A stretch of DNA of 64,000 nucleotides from NCBI RefSeq assembly GCF_014644435.1, contig NZ_BMKR01000034.1, positions 1-64,000 on the forward strand. The letters run 5' to 3'. This document shows positions 1 through 8,753 of the stretch, piece by piece. The notes beneath the pieces were generated by a model that saw nothing but the letters and a program-made list of their open reading frames with translations, was not told the origin of the DNA and did not search any database. Every line of letters starts with the position of its first letter. Positions within the stretch are counted from its first letter, which is position 1. Source of the DNA: Paenibacillus albidus. GTDB taxonomy: Bacteria > Bacillota > Bacilli > Paenibacillales > Paenibacillaceae. The position numbers and the translations under genes are program-made.

Positions 1-175
1 TTTTGAAACATCTGACGAGAATTTGCATTCTCTACCGATTCATCTCCAGCATTTGCATGCGATGAGAATCCTCTTTGTTTGGATTTCACTTTCGTGAATT
101 CCCACTCACTCGTTGTTCAGTTTTCAAAGATCAAGCTCGTTGTTAGCGGCGATTAGCTCGTCACCAGCAACTCTT
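1..175 (-). ncRNA. rRNA operon leader (5' external transcribed region, 16S beyond left edge)
   Basis: Read on the minus strand, this stretch contains CTTTGAAAACTGAACAAC (about 113-130), the boxA-like antitermination element typical of Bacilli rRNA leaders. It is followed by sequence resembling the 16S leader and processing stem of Paenibacillus, including a GAGATGAA and a TTCTCGTCAG segment. No 16S sequence is reached, so the rRNA gene should begin just left of position 1. Two promoters upstream support a leader rather than a 16S-23S spacer. Confidence 0.75.
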
Positions 176-177
176 AT

Positions 178-206
178 AATATATCATGTCCGGTTGATTA
201 ATGCAA
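178..206 (-). promoter_or_regulatory. rrn promoter P2
   Basis: Minus-strand TTGCAT (201-206) and TATATT (178-183) are separated by 17 bp, an arrangement expected of a sigma-A promoter. It sits directly before the rRNA leader. Seen in sequence; the assignment to the rrn operon is inferred. Confidence 0.7.
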
Positions 207-295
207 GACTTTTTTTTCAGAAGGCCTTTGAATTCTTCAACCAACCCATTCGTAATTAAGCCAAATTATCTTCAGCTCATTTCGACTGGATGTAT

Positions 296-325
296 AATAT
301 AACATGTTTACTCTCACATGCACAA
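296..325 (-). promoter_or_regulatory. rrn promoter P1 with A/T-rich upstream segment
   Basis: Minus-strand TTGTGC (320-325) and TATATT (296-301) are 18 bp apart, about 118 bp upstream of P2. An A/T-rich stretch at 328-352 just upstream of the -35 could serve as an UP element. Tandem promoters are usual for Bacilli rRNA operons. Nothing else is recognised between here and the safA stop. Confidence 0.6.
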
Positions 326-485
326 CCCTTATTTATTACTATTTTTTTACATGGTGCATTCAACCCAAATTATCGCTTTTACAAGCCCTTCTGCCTACTC
401 CAGGGAAATAAAACGTACAGGACCTGTATCGCGATGATACAAGCCTGCACGCATAATCAGCTCTGAATTCCCTATTGGATATCGT

Positions 486-2039
486 TTAGTTCGAGATCCA
501 TGGATTTTTACGTTTTTTTGCCGGAGCAAGGCGTGCATTATGATTTGCCTGTTTTGCTTTTGCATTTTTAAAGGTGGAGTTCTCACTTTGACTTGAGATT
601 TTAGCTTTTGGAGCAGTGCTCTTGGCGGTCCCGCGTTTGGTTTTTGCTTTCCCTTCGCTTGCCTGGCCTGAGGCTCCTGGTTCACTCACTCCCGAAACAC
701 CCTCCGCAATGCCTGCGGGCTCTTGGAATTCAGGTACACGGTTGTGATGGCCGGAGTTCATCATAGCAGGATATTCAGGTATAGGCAGAATATTGGATAC
801 CATGGGGCTGCCATACATTCCGGCCTGTGGCATTGGAACAAATCCCTGGTTCGGAAATCCCTGGTTCGGTTGAGGCATTGAGGCAACGTAAGGGGAGATC
901 ATACCAGGAGCCGCATTACCCGGAAGCTGCCCGTATGCAGACATTTCATGTGAATAGGGTTGAAAAGACTGCATCGGCATCCCGCTGCCGCAACCGCAAG
1001 AGGGCCAGGGAAGATTCGGCTGCCCCCCGCCATATTGCGGTGAAGTATTTTCCGGAAATCCATGGTTTTCATTCATGCCGGCTATTGTCCCCGGGTAGCC
1101 AGCATTAGCCGCATACATATTATCAGGGTAGTAATAAGGAGCGGAGTAATCAGGCATATACGCCATAGGCTGCACAAAATGGGGAGCGGAATTCATGTTC
1201 ATGTTCATATTGTCTGGCATGGACTCATAAAAAGGGTAGGTAGGCGGGCAATCATAGAAATTAGGGTTTTCCGCCAACCCTGGATACCCGGCATTGCTGC
1301 CACAATACGGCTTCTTCTCCTCGGCCCAGCTCACAGGACTATTCTCAGTCTTGGGTGCCTCCTTGTAGGCAACAGCCTGCTCGGCAGGAACAGAGATTTG
1401 TACAAACAGGCTTTGCGTTTCCATGTGCATCTTTTCTTCAACCGGAGCTATCTCAACCGGAAGATTTGGCATTGGCTCAGGCATAGGCACGGGCACAGGA
1501 GCTGGGGCAGGTTTGACCTCCATCGCCTCTACTTTTGGAACCGGAGCCACTTGAACGGGAGCCGGTGGCGGTGCGGGAACTGGAGCAGGAGCAGGGACAA
1601 CTGCCGCTTCCGGCTGTTCCTTGGGACCCGTGTACACTTTTCCTCCCGGCAGAATTTTAGCGGAACCCCCAGGTGAAACACTTTCTGCCTGGAGTGGAGA
1701 AGGCGAATTTTTTTTAGGAACATTCACTACTTCTCCTACCAATAGCGCATTAGGATTCTTTAACTGGGGATTGGCATCAATCATTTCCTTCAGTGCAATG
1801 CCCCAAGCTTTGGAAAGCTTCCACAAGCTGTCCCCTTGTTTTACTGTGTGCTTGTAATACACTTCACTGCTGTCAGGTACCGGTACGGGGACTGTAGGAA
1901 TTTTCACTTTGGCGCCTACCGACAACACATCCTCGTTACTGATCTGCGGGTTGGCCTCAATCATTTTGAGCAGCGGCACTCCGTACTTTTGCGATAATGC
2001 ATACAGCGTATCTCCTTGTTTAACAATGTGTATTTTCAC
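486..2039 (-). CDS. safA: SafA-like spore coat morphogenetic protein, two LysM domains
   Basis: 517 residues. Two N-terminal LysM repeats (about 2-48 and 63-109, each opening VKQGD) would bind spore cortex peptidoglycan. A proline/valine/alanine-rich linker follows (about 115-200), then a long low-complexity region rich in Met, Asn, Pro, Tyr and Gly, and a basic Lys/Ala-rich tail. This layout matches SafA, which anchors inner-coat assembly at the cortex/coat interface. The start is GTG at 2037-2039, placed by an AGGAGG about 10 bases upstream. The middle is poorly conserved in this family, so the name rests on the LysM pair and composition. It is a single gene between the rrn promoters and the ilvE terminator. 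Confidence 0.75.
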   Translation of the reverse strand: MKIHIVKQGDTLYALSQKYGVPLLKMIEANPQISNEDVLSVGAKVKIPTVPVPVPDSSEVYYKHTVKQGDSLWKLSKAWGIALKEMIDANPQLKNPNALLVGEVVNVPKKNSPSPLQAESVSPGGSAKILPGGKVYTGPKEQPEAAVVPAPAPVPAPPPAPVQVAPVPKVEAMEVKPAPAPVPVPMPEPMPNLPVEIAPVEEKMHMETQSLFVQISVPAEQAVAYKEAPKTENSPVSWAEEKKPYCGSNAGYPGLAENPNFYDCPPTYPFYESMPDNMNMNMNSAPHFVQPMAYMPDYSAPYYYPDNMYAANAGYPGTIAGMNENHGFPENTSPQYGGGQPNLPWPSCGCGSGMPMQSFQPYSHEMSAYGQLPGNAAPGMISPYVASMPQPNQGFPNQGFVPMPQAGMYGSPMVSNILPIPEYPAMMNSGHHNRVPEFQEPAGIAEGVSGVSEPGASGQASEGKAKTKRGTAKSTAPKAKISSQSENSTFKNAKAKQANHNARLAPAKKRKNPWISN

Positions 2040-2219
2040 GCAGCATTAACCTCCTAAAGTTTTGTGGAGTCTTGCATTCTTTACAGCTGAACCAGTACCA
2101 TACACCCAAAAACATCACACTCTGGTAAATATCGCTTTTGGGCATAGGTATATGCGGTACAGCCGCCTCCTTCGTTACTACATCTTATGCAGCCCATGGG
2201 CGATTGACATCCCTGGAAT

Positions 2220-2253
2220 AAAAAAAATCCTTTCATGGTTGCATGAAAGGATT
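2220..2253 (-). terminator. Rho-independent terminator after ilvE
   Basis: Minus strand: 11-bp perfect stem AATCCTTTCAT/ATGAAAGGATT (arms 2243-2253 and 2226-2236), a 6-base loop and a run of eight T. It ends the pheB-ilvE operon. Confidence 0.85.
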
Positions 2254-2324
2254 TTTGGTGCGATTCAAAAACTCATTTCATGATCTGCATGAAAGGATTT
2301 TTGGTGCGATTCAAAAACTCATTT
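2241..2324. repeat. 38-bp direct repeat spanning ilvE terminator and stop codon
   Basis: The same 38 bases occur at 2241-2278 and 2287-2324, a period of 46. The first copy contains one arm of the ilvE terminator; the second ends inside the ilvE stop codon. It looks like a local duplication of the terminator region. Confidence 0.9.
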
Positions 2325-3204
2325 ATTCCCAAACCTTATAGCCGTCTTTATCCACAATGTTGCGGAATTCTTCGAGCAGCTTCAGGGTGATTGGACCCGC
2401 ATGGCCTTCGCCGATAATCCGTCCGTCAATCTCCCGTGCAGCTATAACCTCAGCCGCTGTGCCTGTGAAGAAAACCTCGTCTGCAATATACACATCGTGC
2501 ATCGTGAACGGCTCTTCCTTCAGTTTAATGCCCAGCTTCTCACACAATTCTATAATAGCCAGGCGTGTGATTCCTTCGAGTGCTCCCAGGTAGCAAGGAG
2601 GAGTGAAGACCACTCCATTCTTGATAATGAAAATATTATCGCCCGAGCCTTCTGTAACATATCCCTGAGCGTTCATCATGATCGCTTCATCAGCCTCTGC
2701 CAGATTGGATTGAATCTTGACGAGGATGTTGTTCAAGTAGTTCAGTGATTTGATCTTCGGATTGAGCGCATCCGGGATATTGCGGCGCTGCGAGACAGAG
2801 ACGGCACGCAGTCCATTCAAATAAGCCTGTTCAGGATAGATGGCCAGTTGCTCCACAATGATGATTACGCTCGCTTTGGGGCAGCGGCGCGGGTCCAGAC
2901 CCAGGTTGCCGGGGCCACGGGATACGATCAGGCGGATATAGCCGTCACGCATCTCATTCAGGCGGATCGTCTCAGCCATGGCTTCAAGCATTTCGTCGTA
3001 GGTCAGAGGAATATCCAGCATAATGGATTTGGCCGAATCATATAGCCTGTCCAGATGCTCCTTGCACTTGAATATATTGCCGCCATAAATACGGATGCCT
3101 TCAAAAATACCATCACCATACAAGAACCCGTGATCAAAAACGGATACCTTTGCATTTTCTTTCGTTACGTGTTGCCCATCCAAATAGATCCATTGCTCAG
3201 CCAT
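2323..3204 (-). CDS. ilvE: Branched-chain amino acid aminotransferase
   Basis: 293 residues, PLP fold-type IV. It interconverts Val, Leu and Ile with their 2-oxo acids using glutamate/2-oxoglutarate. The likely Schiff-base lysine is Lys152 in KSLNYLNN, and the PLP-phosphate loop is represented by TEGSGDNIF. The ATG at 3202-3204 is chosen because GGAGGTG lies just upstream and the pheA stop is 4 bases away; an upstream in-frame extension would run into pheA. It is the last gene of the operon, ahead of a strong terminator. A related class-IV activity (D-amino acid aminotransferase, aminodeoxychorismate lyase) is less likely given length and context. Confidence 0.88.
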   Translation of the reverse strand: MAEQWIYLDGQHVTKENAKVSVFDHGFLYGDGIFEGIRIYGGNIFKCKEHLDRLYDSAKSIMLDIPLTYDEMLEAMAETIRLNEMRDGYIRLIVSRGPGNLGLDPRRCPKASVIIIVEQLAIYPEQAYLNGLRAVSVSQRRNIPDALNPKIKSLNYLNNILVKIQSNLAEADEAIMMNAQGYVTEGSGDNIFIIKNGVVFTPPCYLGALEGITRLAIIELCEKLGIKLKEEPFTMHDVYIADEVFFTGTAAEVIAAREIDGRIIGEGHAGPITLKLLEEFRNIVDKDGYKVWE

Positions 3205-3208
3205 GAAT

Positions 3209-4096
3209 TTACTGCACCTCCGCTTTCTCTTCCTCATAGGTGTATGTGGGATACGATCCCAGAATCCGCACCTGACAGCCCAAAGCCTTGATTTCTTCAA
3301 TGGCTCCCGGCAGCAGGACCGATTCTATCGGTTCCAGCACATCAATATAGAAATAATAAGTACCCAACTTCTTTTTCGTCGGCCGTGACTCAATCCGGGA
3401 TAAGTTCAGCTTCCGCCAGGAAAAAGCGGCAAGCACCTGATGCAGCGCTCCAGGAAAGTCCTCAGGCAGCGTCACCAGCAGACTTGTCTTGTCCCCGTTG
3501 CTTTTACGCGCCAGTGCAACAGGTTCAGGACCAACCAGCACAAACCGTGTGAAGTTATTGTTGTGATCCGTAATGCGGCGGGCCACAATCTCAAGGCCGT
3601 GCGTAGCTGCCCCCAGTGTGGTGCCAATGGCCGCCCAGCCTTTGCCGGGGTTGTCCTTAACAATCTCCACAGCTCCGGAGGTGCTTCCCGTAGGCTCAAG
3701 CTCCGCCCAAGGAGCATGCTCGCGGATATACTGTCCGCACTGTGCCGTAGCTACCGGATGCGAGAGGATTCGGACGATCTTGGAATAATCCGTCTTACCG
3801 TCAGCACCCTTGAACTCCTGGGGATGACCGATCAGATTCTGGATCGAGGGGAATATCCACTCCGCCTGCATCGGCAGATTGACTTCATTAATAAGCCAGT
3901 CAATATGCAAGCTTACAGATCCTTCTATGGTATTCTCAATCGGGATAACGCTGTAATCCGTTGTGCCGCCGGCTGTGGAGAGAAATACCTCTGATATCAG
4001 CTTATGATGCACCAGATCAACAGACTCTCCGCCCAACAGATGCAGCAGCGCTTCGTGCGATACCGAACCCTGCGGCAAAACCGCTATTGATTTCAT
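3209..4096 (-). CDS. pheA: Prephenate dehydratase with ACT domain
   Basis: 295 residues. It converts prephenate to phenylpyruvate in phenylalanine synthesis. The N-terminal catalytic part has the family's TRFVLVG motif (near residue 180); the C-terminal ACT domain contains ESRP, the phenylalanine-binding signature behind feedback inhibition. The ATG overlaps the thrB stop as ATGA, implying translational coupling. Unlike E. coli PheA there is no fused chorismate mutase. Confidence 0.95.
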   Translation of the reverse strand: MKSIAVLPQGSVSHEALLHLLGGESVDLVHHKLISEVFLSTAGGTTDYSVIPIENTIEGSVSLHIDWLINEVNLPMQAEWIFPSIQNLIGHPQEFKGADGKTDYSKIVRILSHPVATAQCGQYIREHAPWAELEPTGSTSGAVEIVKDNPGKGWAAIGTTLGAATHGLEIVARRITDHNNNFTRFVLVGPEPVALARKSNGDKTSLLVTLPEDFPGALHQVLAAFSWRKLNLSRIESRPTKKKLGTYYFYIDVLEPIESVLLPGAIEEIKALGCQVRILGSYPTYTYEEEKAEVQ

Positions 4097-5073
4097 GGCC
4101 GTAGTTCTCCTTTTATCATATCCAAAAATGATTCTTTTTGCATCCCGTTTCTTTCAAGCCGCTCTGCTGTCACACCGGAAGTATCCGGCAACAGCCAGCA
4201 GGTCCGTGCCGTGATCCCCTGCGCCAGCATGCTCTCCTTCAGAAAAGCTTCAAGTTCGCCCTTCCGGCTCTCGTTGCGGTCGACCAGACACAACAGTGTA
4301 GGGCCGGCGCCACTGAGTGCAATGCCCAGCGCTCCATGGTCAGGCGCTTCGGCGAGCAGCTTTTCCATTCCAGGTACCAGAGGAGCACGGTAGGGCTGAT
4401 GCAGACGGTCCTGCATCGCTCTGCCGATCAGATCCAGGCGCCCGGTGGACAGCGCAGCTGTCAGCAGCGATGTACGGCTGATATTATATACAGCGTCACT
4501 GACACTCACCTCACGCGGGAGAACTCCCCTCGCTTTGGAGGTAGACAGTTCGAACTCGGGGATTACCACCAGCACTTCCAGCTCTGTCGGCGGCTCTATC
4601 CGGATATAATCCGCGTGCTCTCCGTCCCACACCGCAGTGATAATGCCTCCGAAGAGGGAAGCCCCCACGTTGTCGGGGTGTTTTTCAAGTGCGGAAGCCA
4701 TGTCGAACAGCTTGGCATGGCTAAGCGGAGAACCAATCAGTGCATTGGCCGCAGCCAAAGCGCCTACAATCGCCGAAGCACTGCTGCCCAGGCCCCGCGT
4801 AAGCGGAATCTCCGAGTACATGGAGATGGACAGCTCAGGCACAGATACCCCGGCTTCCGCAAACACCAGTTGAGCCACCTGATAGAGCAGGTTGCTCTTA
4901 TCCCGAGGCAATCCGTTCATCTCATCGCCATGCAGATAAAATACCGTCTCCGCCGCTTCCTCCATCTCAATCCAGGCGTAGAGCGAAAGCGCCATGCCCA
5001 GCGTGTCAAATCCCGGACCGAGATTGGCGGTGCTGGCCGGAACCTTAACTCTTGACCTTCCATAGTTGCTCAT
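4093..5073 (-). CDS. thrB: Homoserine kinase
   Basis: 326 residues, GHMP kinase family, phosphorylating L-homoserine for threonine synthesis. The N-terminal PASTANLGPGFD and the ATP-binding loop LTRGLGSSASA are intact. GGAG precedes the ATG at a normal distance. It lies 48 bases after hom and overlaps pheA by 4 bases. No threonine synthase gene is present in the window between hom and thrB, where B. subtilis has thrC. Confidence 0.95.
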   Translation of the reverse strand: MSNYGRSRVKVPASTANLGPGFDTLGMALSLYAWIEMEEAAETVFYLHGDEMNGLPRDKSNLLYQVAQLVFAEAGVSVPELSISMYSEIPLTRGLGSSASAIVGALAAANALIGSPLSHAKLFDMASALEKHPDNVGASLFGGIITAVWDGEHADYIRIEPPTELEVLVVIPEFELSTSKARGVLPREVSVSDAVYNISRTSLLTAALSTGRLDLIGRAMQDRLHQPYRAPLVPGMEKLLAEAPDHGALGIALSGAGPTLLCLVDRNESRKGELEAFLKESMLAQGITARTCWLLPDTSGVTAERLERNGMQKESFLDMIKGELRP

Positions 5074-5121
5074 AACAGGTGCGATCTCCTTATGATTTAT
5101 TGCCGAATAGCTCTCGCTGAT

Positions 5122-6408
5122 CTAGCCTTCCACCCGATAGTGACTCTTAACACGGCGGATAACACTGAGTTCCTCAAAATGCTTCAGCACTTTATTCATA
5201 CTCGCTTTGCTGGCATCATGTGTAACAATTATAATCTCGGCATTGGTATTATTGGGATTGGCTTGCTGGACAACCGAATCCAGACTGACGTCATACTCTG
5301 CAAATACCTGCGTGATTTTGGCGAGCACCCCTGCCTTGTCGTCTACATGGAGCAGCAGGAAATTTTTGAACAGGATATCTTCGTCACTCTTCAGCTTCTT
5401 CTGCTTGTAAGGCACTATCTGCTTGAGTCCATTAACGCCCAGCTTCAGGTTCTTCACAACAGCCACCAGATCGGCCACCACCGAGGTTGCCGTAGGCATC
5501 GCTCCCGCTCCTGCACCATAAAACATCGTCTCCCCAACCGCTTCACCGAAAACATAAACGGCATTGAACACGCCATTGACGGAAGCAATCGGATGACTGT
5601 TACGAATCATGGTTGGCTCTACACTGATGCTAAACTCCTCATTCTGGCGTTCGGCAATGCCAAGCAGCTTCATTTCATAACCCAGACGTTTGGCAAAAGC
5701 AATATCTTCCTTGCTCACGCCGGAAATTCCCTTGACGCTGACATCACTCAGTTCTACATTGGTCCGGAAGCCAAGGGTGCTGAGGATCGCCATTTTGCGC
5801 GCCGCATCCAGTCCCTCTACATCAGAGGTAGGATCTGATTCTGCATACCCCAGCTCTTTCGCTTCTTTCAGCGCATCGTCATAGGACGCGCCTTCCTGGC
5901 TCATCTTAGTCAGTATGTAGTTAGTGGTTCCATTAACAATCCCCATGATCTTCATGATTTTGTCCGAGGAGAATCCCTCAATAAGTGTACGGATGATTGG
6001 AATGCCCCCGGCTACACTGGCCTCGTAAAACACATCGCATTGCTTCTCCTGCGCCTTAGCCAGAATTTCCGACCCGTGCAGCGCCATTAAATCCTTGTTG
6101 GCGGTTACGATATGTTTGCCGCGCTCCAGCGCCTCCAGAATATACTCCTTCGTCCCCGCAATTCCGCCCATCACCTCAACAATCACATCAATCTCAGGGT
6201 CACGGATGACATCCCAGGGATCTGTTGTGATTTTGGAAGGATCAACTTCAATATCCCGCGGCTTCTCGGTATTCTTCACGGATATACGCTCAATAATGAT
6301 GGGAGATCCGACCTGGCTGCTTAAATCCTCCTGATTTCCCTCCACAATACGGACCACGCCCGTACCTACTGTTCCCAGACCCAGCAATCCAACTTTAACC
6401 GGCTTCAT
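5122..6408 (-). CDS. hom: Homoserine dehydrogenase with C-terminal ACT domain
   Basis: 428 residues. It reduces aspartate semialdehyde to homoserine. The Rossmann motif GLLGLGTVGTGV is at the N-terminus, the catalytic/substrate region includes GIVNGTTNYIL, and a C-terminal ACT domain (about 350-428) suggests threonine feedback control. The start at 6406-6408 has an AGGAGG immediately upstream (6412-6420); a longer in-frame extension is rejected. It follows pheB after 57 bases containing a small CGAAGC/GCTTCG hairpin. Confidence 0.95.
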   Translation of the reverse strand: MKPVKVGLLGLGTVGTGVVRIVEGNQEDLSSQVGSPIIIERISVKNTEKPRDIEVDPSKITTDPWDVIRDPEIDVIVEVMGGIAGTKEYILEALERGKHIVTANKDLMALHGSEILAKAQEKQCDVFYEASVAGGIPIIRTLIEGFSSDKIMKIMGIVNGTTNYILTKMSQEGASYDDALKEAKELGYAESDPTSDVEGLDAARKMAILSTLGFRTNVELSDVSVKGISGVSKEDIAFAKRLGYEMKLLGIAERQNEEFSISVEPTMIRNSHPIASVNGVFNAVYVFGEAVGETMFYGAGAGAMPTATSVVADLVAVVKNLKLGVNGLKQIVPYKQKKLKSDEDILFKNFLLLHVDDKAGVLAKITQVFAEYDVSLDSVVQQANPNNTNAEIIIVTHDASKASMNKVLKHFEELSVIRRVKSHYRVEG

Positions 6409-6465
6409 CTGTATCCTCCTTGTAATGTTGCGAAGCAAAGGGCTTCGTAAGATAACATTTAGTGA

Positions 6466-6903
6466 TTAGCCCTGCCCTACGATTAGGGCCCGTTTCACCC
6501 CGGAAATCTCCTTGAGGCTGTCCAGCATATCCCCGATTTCTTCATTCAGATGGGAGATTTCTACGGACAAGACCACATTCGCCCGCCCTTGCAGCGGAAT
6601 ACTCTGATGGATGGTCAGCACGTTCGCGCCATGTCCCGCCACAGAGCCCAGCACCTTGGACAACATGCCGGATTCATGCTCCAGATCAAGGGAGATCGTA
6701 ACGATACGTTCCCGCTCCAGCTGGTGAATCAGGTGAATTCCATCCTTATATTTATAAAAAGCGCTGCGGCTGAGCCCTACCTGCTCAACCCCTTCATGCA
6801 CCGTCTTCGCATCTCCGGCCTCAAGCAGCTGCTTAACCTGCATTGTCTTGAGTACGGCATCAGGCAAAATGTCCTCCCGGACCAAATAATAGCGTTCTTT
6901 CAC
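6466..6903 (-). CDS. pheB: ACT domain protein PheB
   Basis: 145 residues, the PheB family annotated in Bacilli as an ACT-domain protein linked to phenylalanine synthesis. A helical N-terminal half (LSRSAFYKYKDGI, resembling a DNA-binding helix-turn-helix) precedes an ACT domain (about 70-145). The start is GTG at 6901-6903 with GAGGAGAGG upstream. It is the first gene of a five-gene operon. The HTH-like half suggests a regulatory rather than catalytic role, which is an inference. Confidence 0.85.
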   Translation of the reverse strand: MKERYYLVREDILPDAVLKTMQVKQLLEAGDAKTVHEGVEQVGLSRSAFYKYKDGIHLIHQLERERIVTISLDLEHESGMLSKVLGSVAGHGANVLTIHQSIPLQGRANVVLSVEISHLNEEIGDMLDSLKEISGVKRALIVGQG

Positions 6904-6945
6904 GAACGTCCTCTCCTCAAAGACTTATGTGTTTTCATAGTGGAC

Positions 6946-6975
6946 ATTATAAAGGAAGAGGGTTGTAAAAAGCAA
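6946..6975 (-). promoter_or_regulatory. Sigma-A promoter of pheB-hom-thrB-pheA-ilvE
   Basis: Minus strand TTGCTT (6970-6975), 18-bp spacer, consensus TATAAT (6946-6951), about 40 bases before the GTG of pheB. Confidence 0.7.
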
Positions 6976-6999
6976 TAACTTTTATATGGGTCTGCGGGG

Positions 7000-7031
7000 A
7001 GCGGGGGGTTAAATGCAGTAAAACCCCCGCT
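7000..7031. terminator. GC-rich hairpin between zinc-ribbon cluster and pheB
   Basis: Arms AGCGGGG and CCCCGCT enclose a short A/T loop. It lies about 35 bases beyond the stop of the preceding minus-strand gene. There is no clear T-run on either strand, so its role as a terminator is only probable. Confidence 0.4.
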
Positions 7032-7066
7032 ATAGGCAGGGGGCATTAAGGTATAAGCTGCATCTC

Positions 7067-7852
7067 TTAACTGTAAGGGATCGTTGTCCCACAATAGTCA
7101 CAGATCTTGGAGGCGCCTGGAGATACTGTGTTTGGGGCACCGCAGCCCGGGCAGGTGATCGACTTGGGCAACTGCGGTGATGCCGGAGAAGACGGCTGCT
7201 GACCGGCGGACTGACCGCTTCTCTGGGCCGCAGAAACCTTTGTTCTTCCCCGGTGAACAAGATTGAGAGGTTTTGTCCCCAATGGGTTGGCTATACGGCC
7301 TTCATAATACACAATGTCCCGGGTCAGCAAACCCCACTCTGTCAGGTACTCCAGATCTCTGCGGACATCGGTTTCATTCTCCTTGACGATATCGGAGATA
7401 TTGCCGATATGTCTAACCTCTTGGACTGTAACCAGCATGAGATACTTGTCACATAGAAACTTGAATCTCCCTTTGGCCAAGGCCGACCGGCCGGAGAAAC
7501 TCTTGGCGGGAAGCACGAAGATAACGTAGAGGACCACCAGGATGATCAGCAAGATCTTCCAGGTGAAATCGCCTTTGTAGGCTCCCACGGCAAACAAGAC
7601 AACAAGTTCCATGAAAGCCCCAATCAATACATGAAACAGCAAATCGAAGTTAATGGATTTCCGCTCATTCCTATAATGCGTACTCACAAAACGAATGAGC
7701 GCCAGGATAAATCCAAGCGGTGCGAATATGTAAGCAAACCCTATAATGATATAGTCAAACGCCGTCCGGTCGTGCCTGATCCGGTAGCCGAAGTCATTCT
7801 CAGCTGCGCGCTTTGGCGCAGGCGGCGCCGGTTGTATCTTCAATCTGCCCAT
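7067..7852 (-). CDS. Membrane protein with winged-helix-like segment and C-terminal zinc ribbon (paralogue B)
   Basis: 261 residues, no named family recognised. Three hydrophobic segments (about 34-58, 68-90, 96-113) are followed by a soluble part reading like a winged helix: ISDIVKENETDVRRDLEYL, then a two-strand wing ending in DIVYYEGRIANP. A Ser/Gln/Pro-rich linker leads to a C-terminal zinc ribbon with CPGCG and CDYCG. It is clearly paralogous to the gene just upstream, with the same order of parts. The 77-base gap to that gene makes co-transcription likely. Soluble parts are probably cytoplasmic. Function unknown; an envelope-stress role is guessed from the SPFH neighbour. Confidence 0.8.
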   Translation of the reverse strand: MGRLKIQPAPPAPKRAAENDFGYRIRHDRTAFDYIIIGFAYIFAPLGFILALIRFVSTHYRNERKSINFDLLFHVLIGAFMELVVLFAVGAYKGDFTWKILLIILVVLYVIFVLPAKSFSGRSALAKGRFKFLCDKYLMLVTVQEVRHIGNISDIVKENETDVRRDLEYLTEWGLLTRDIVYYEGRIANPLGTKPLNLVHRGRTKVSAAQRSGQSAGQQPSSPASPQLPKSITCPGCGAPNTVSPGASKICDYCGTTIPYS

Positions 7853-7929
7853 CTAGCCTATTACCTCCTACTCTAAACTCCGCCGTCTCGCGGGTCATCA
7901 GGCGCAGCTTAACCCAAGGCCGTATTGAA

Positions 7930-8733
7930 TTAACTGTTCGAGAGCATCGTCCCGCAATATTCACAGTTCCTGGATTGGGCCGGGGCCACCAAATTACGGG
8001 CCCCACAGCCTGGGCAGCTGACGGACTTCGTCTGTTGTCCGGAAGACTTGGGCTGAGCCTCCGGCCGCGCAGCGGAGGTTTGCCCGCTCTGCGCCAATTC
8101 AGAGGTCTGCCCGCTCCGAGGTGCGACTGAGGGATCTGTCCTTCCCGAATGATCAAGCTTCGGCGGCACTTTTACGAAGGGATTGGCTACGCGGCCTTCA
8201 TAATACACAATATCCGGTAACAACAGCCCCCGCTCTATTAAATACTCCAAATCCCTCCGCACGCTCTCTTCACTTTGTCCGCGAATATCGGACAGGCTGC
8301 CGATATGTCTGATCCCATCCACGAGAATAAGCGCGATATAGTCATTGCAAAGAGTCGTAAATCCCTCTTTCTGTCCAACGGCCCTGACTGAAAATTTGAT
8401 TGCCGGTATCCTAAACAGGAAGTAGATGATCACCAGCCTGATCAAGAGTGCAATATAATTAATTTCACCGGTGAGCTTGGTGATAATGAAATAGATGCCA
8501 AGTTCTATGAAGGCGCCCATGCATACATGATACAGCAGACTGAAATTGCTTGCTTTGCGCTGGTTTTTGGAATGTGTAGTTGCCATTCGAAAGATAGCCA
8601 AAACGAAGCCCAGTGGCGCAAACAAATAGGCAAATACGATTGTAGTATAATCAAATGCCGTCCGCTCGTACTTATGTTTATATATAGGCTTGCCAGTTGC
8701 CGGCGGTTCTCTTCGTATATCTAAATTGCTCAA
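7930..8733 (-). CDS. Membrane protein with winged-helix-like segment and C-terminal zinc ribbon (paralogue A)
   Basis: 267 residues, tandem paralogue of the next gene. Both share ERTAFDY/DRTAFDY near the N-terminus, FAYLFAPLGF in the first membrane segment, a RRDLEYL helix, the invariant DIVYYEGR, and a terminal CPGCG...CEYCG zinc ribbon. Three hydrophobic segments occupy roughly 30-115. The linker before the ribbon is rich in Ser, Gln and Pro and contains two SGQTS repeats. It follows the SPFH gene by 20 bases, so the two are probably one transcript. No catalytic motif seen. Confidence 0.8.
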   Translation of the reverse strand: MSNLDIRREPPATGKPIYKHKYERTAFDYTTIVFAYLFAPLGFVLAIFRMATTHSKNQRKASNFSLLYHVCMGAFIELGIYFIITKLTGEINYIALLIRLVIIYFLFRIPAIKFSVRAVGQKEGFTTLCNDYIALILVDGIRHIGSLSDIRGQSEESVRRDLEYLIERGLLLPDIVYYEGRVANPFVKVPPKLDHSGRTDPSVAPRSGQTSELAQSGQTSAARPEAQPKSSGQQTKSVSCPGCGARNLVAPAQSRNCEYCGTMLSNS

Positions 8734-8753
8734 CTTGTCTATATCCCCCTATA

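Noticed and set aside
1..175. 16S-23S spacer with tRNA genes
   Set aside because: Tandem promoters lie directly upstream and there is no tRNA cloverleaf; it is a leader.
395..685. 96-codon open frame on the minus strand overlapping the 3' end of safA
   Set aside because: It has no ribosome-binding site, overlaps the coding end of safA in another frame, and its composition is that of a shifted reading of the basic tail.
2062..2283. 73-codon plus-strand frame between safA and ilvE
   Set aside because: It runs through the terminator and has no ribosome-binding site.
5092..6438. Open frames on the plus strand opposite hom and other long genes
   Set aside because: They are antisense shadows of clear genes with normal domains; none has a ribosome-binding site or recognisable product.
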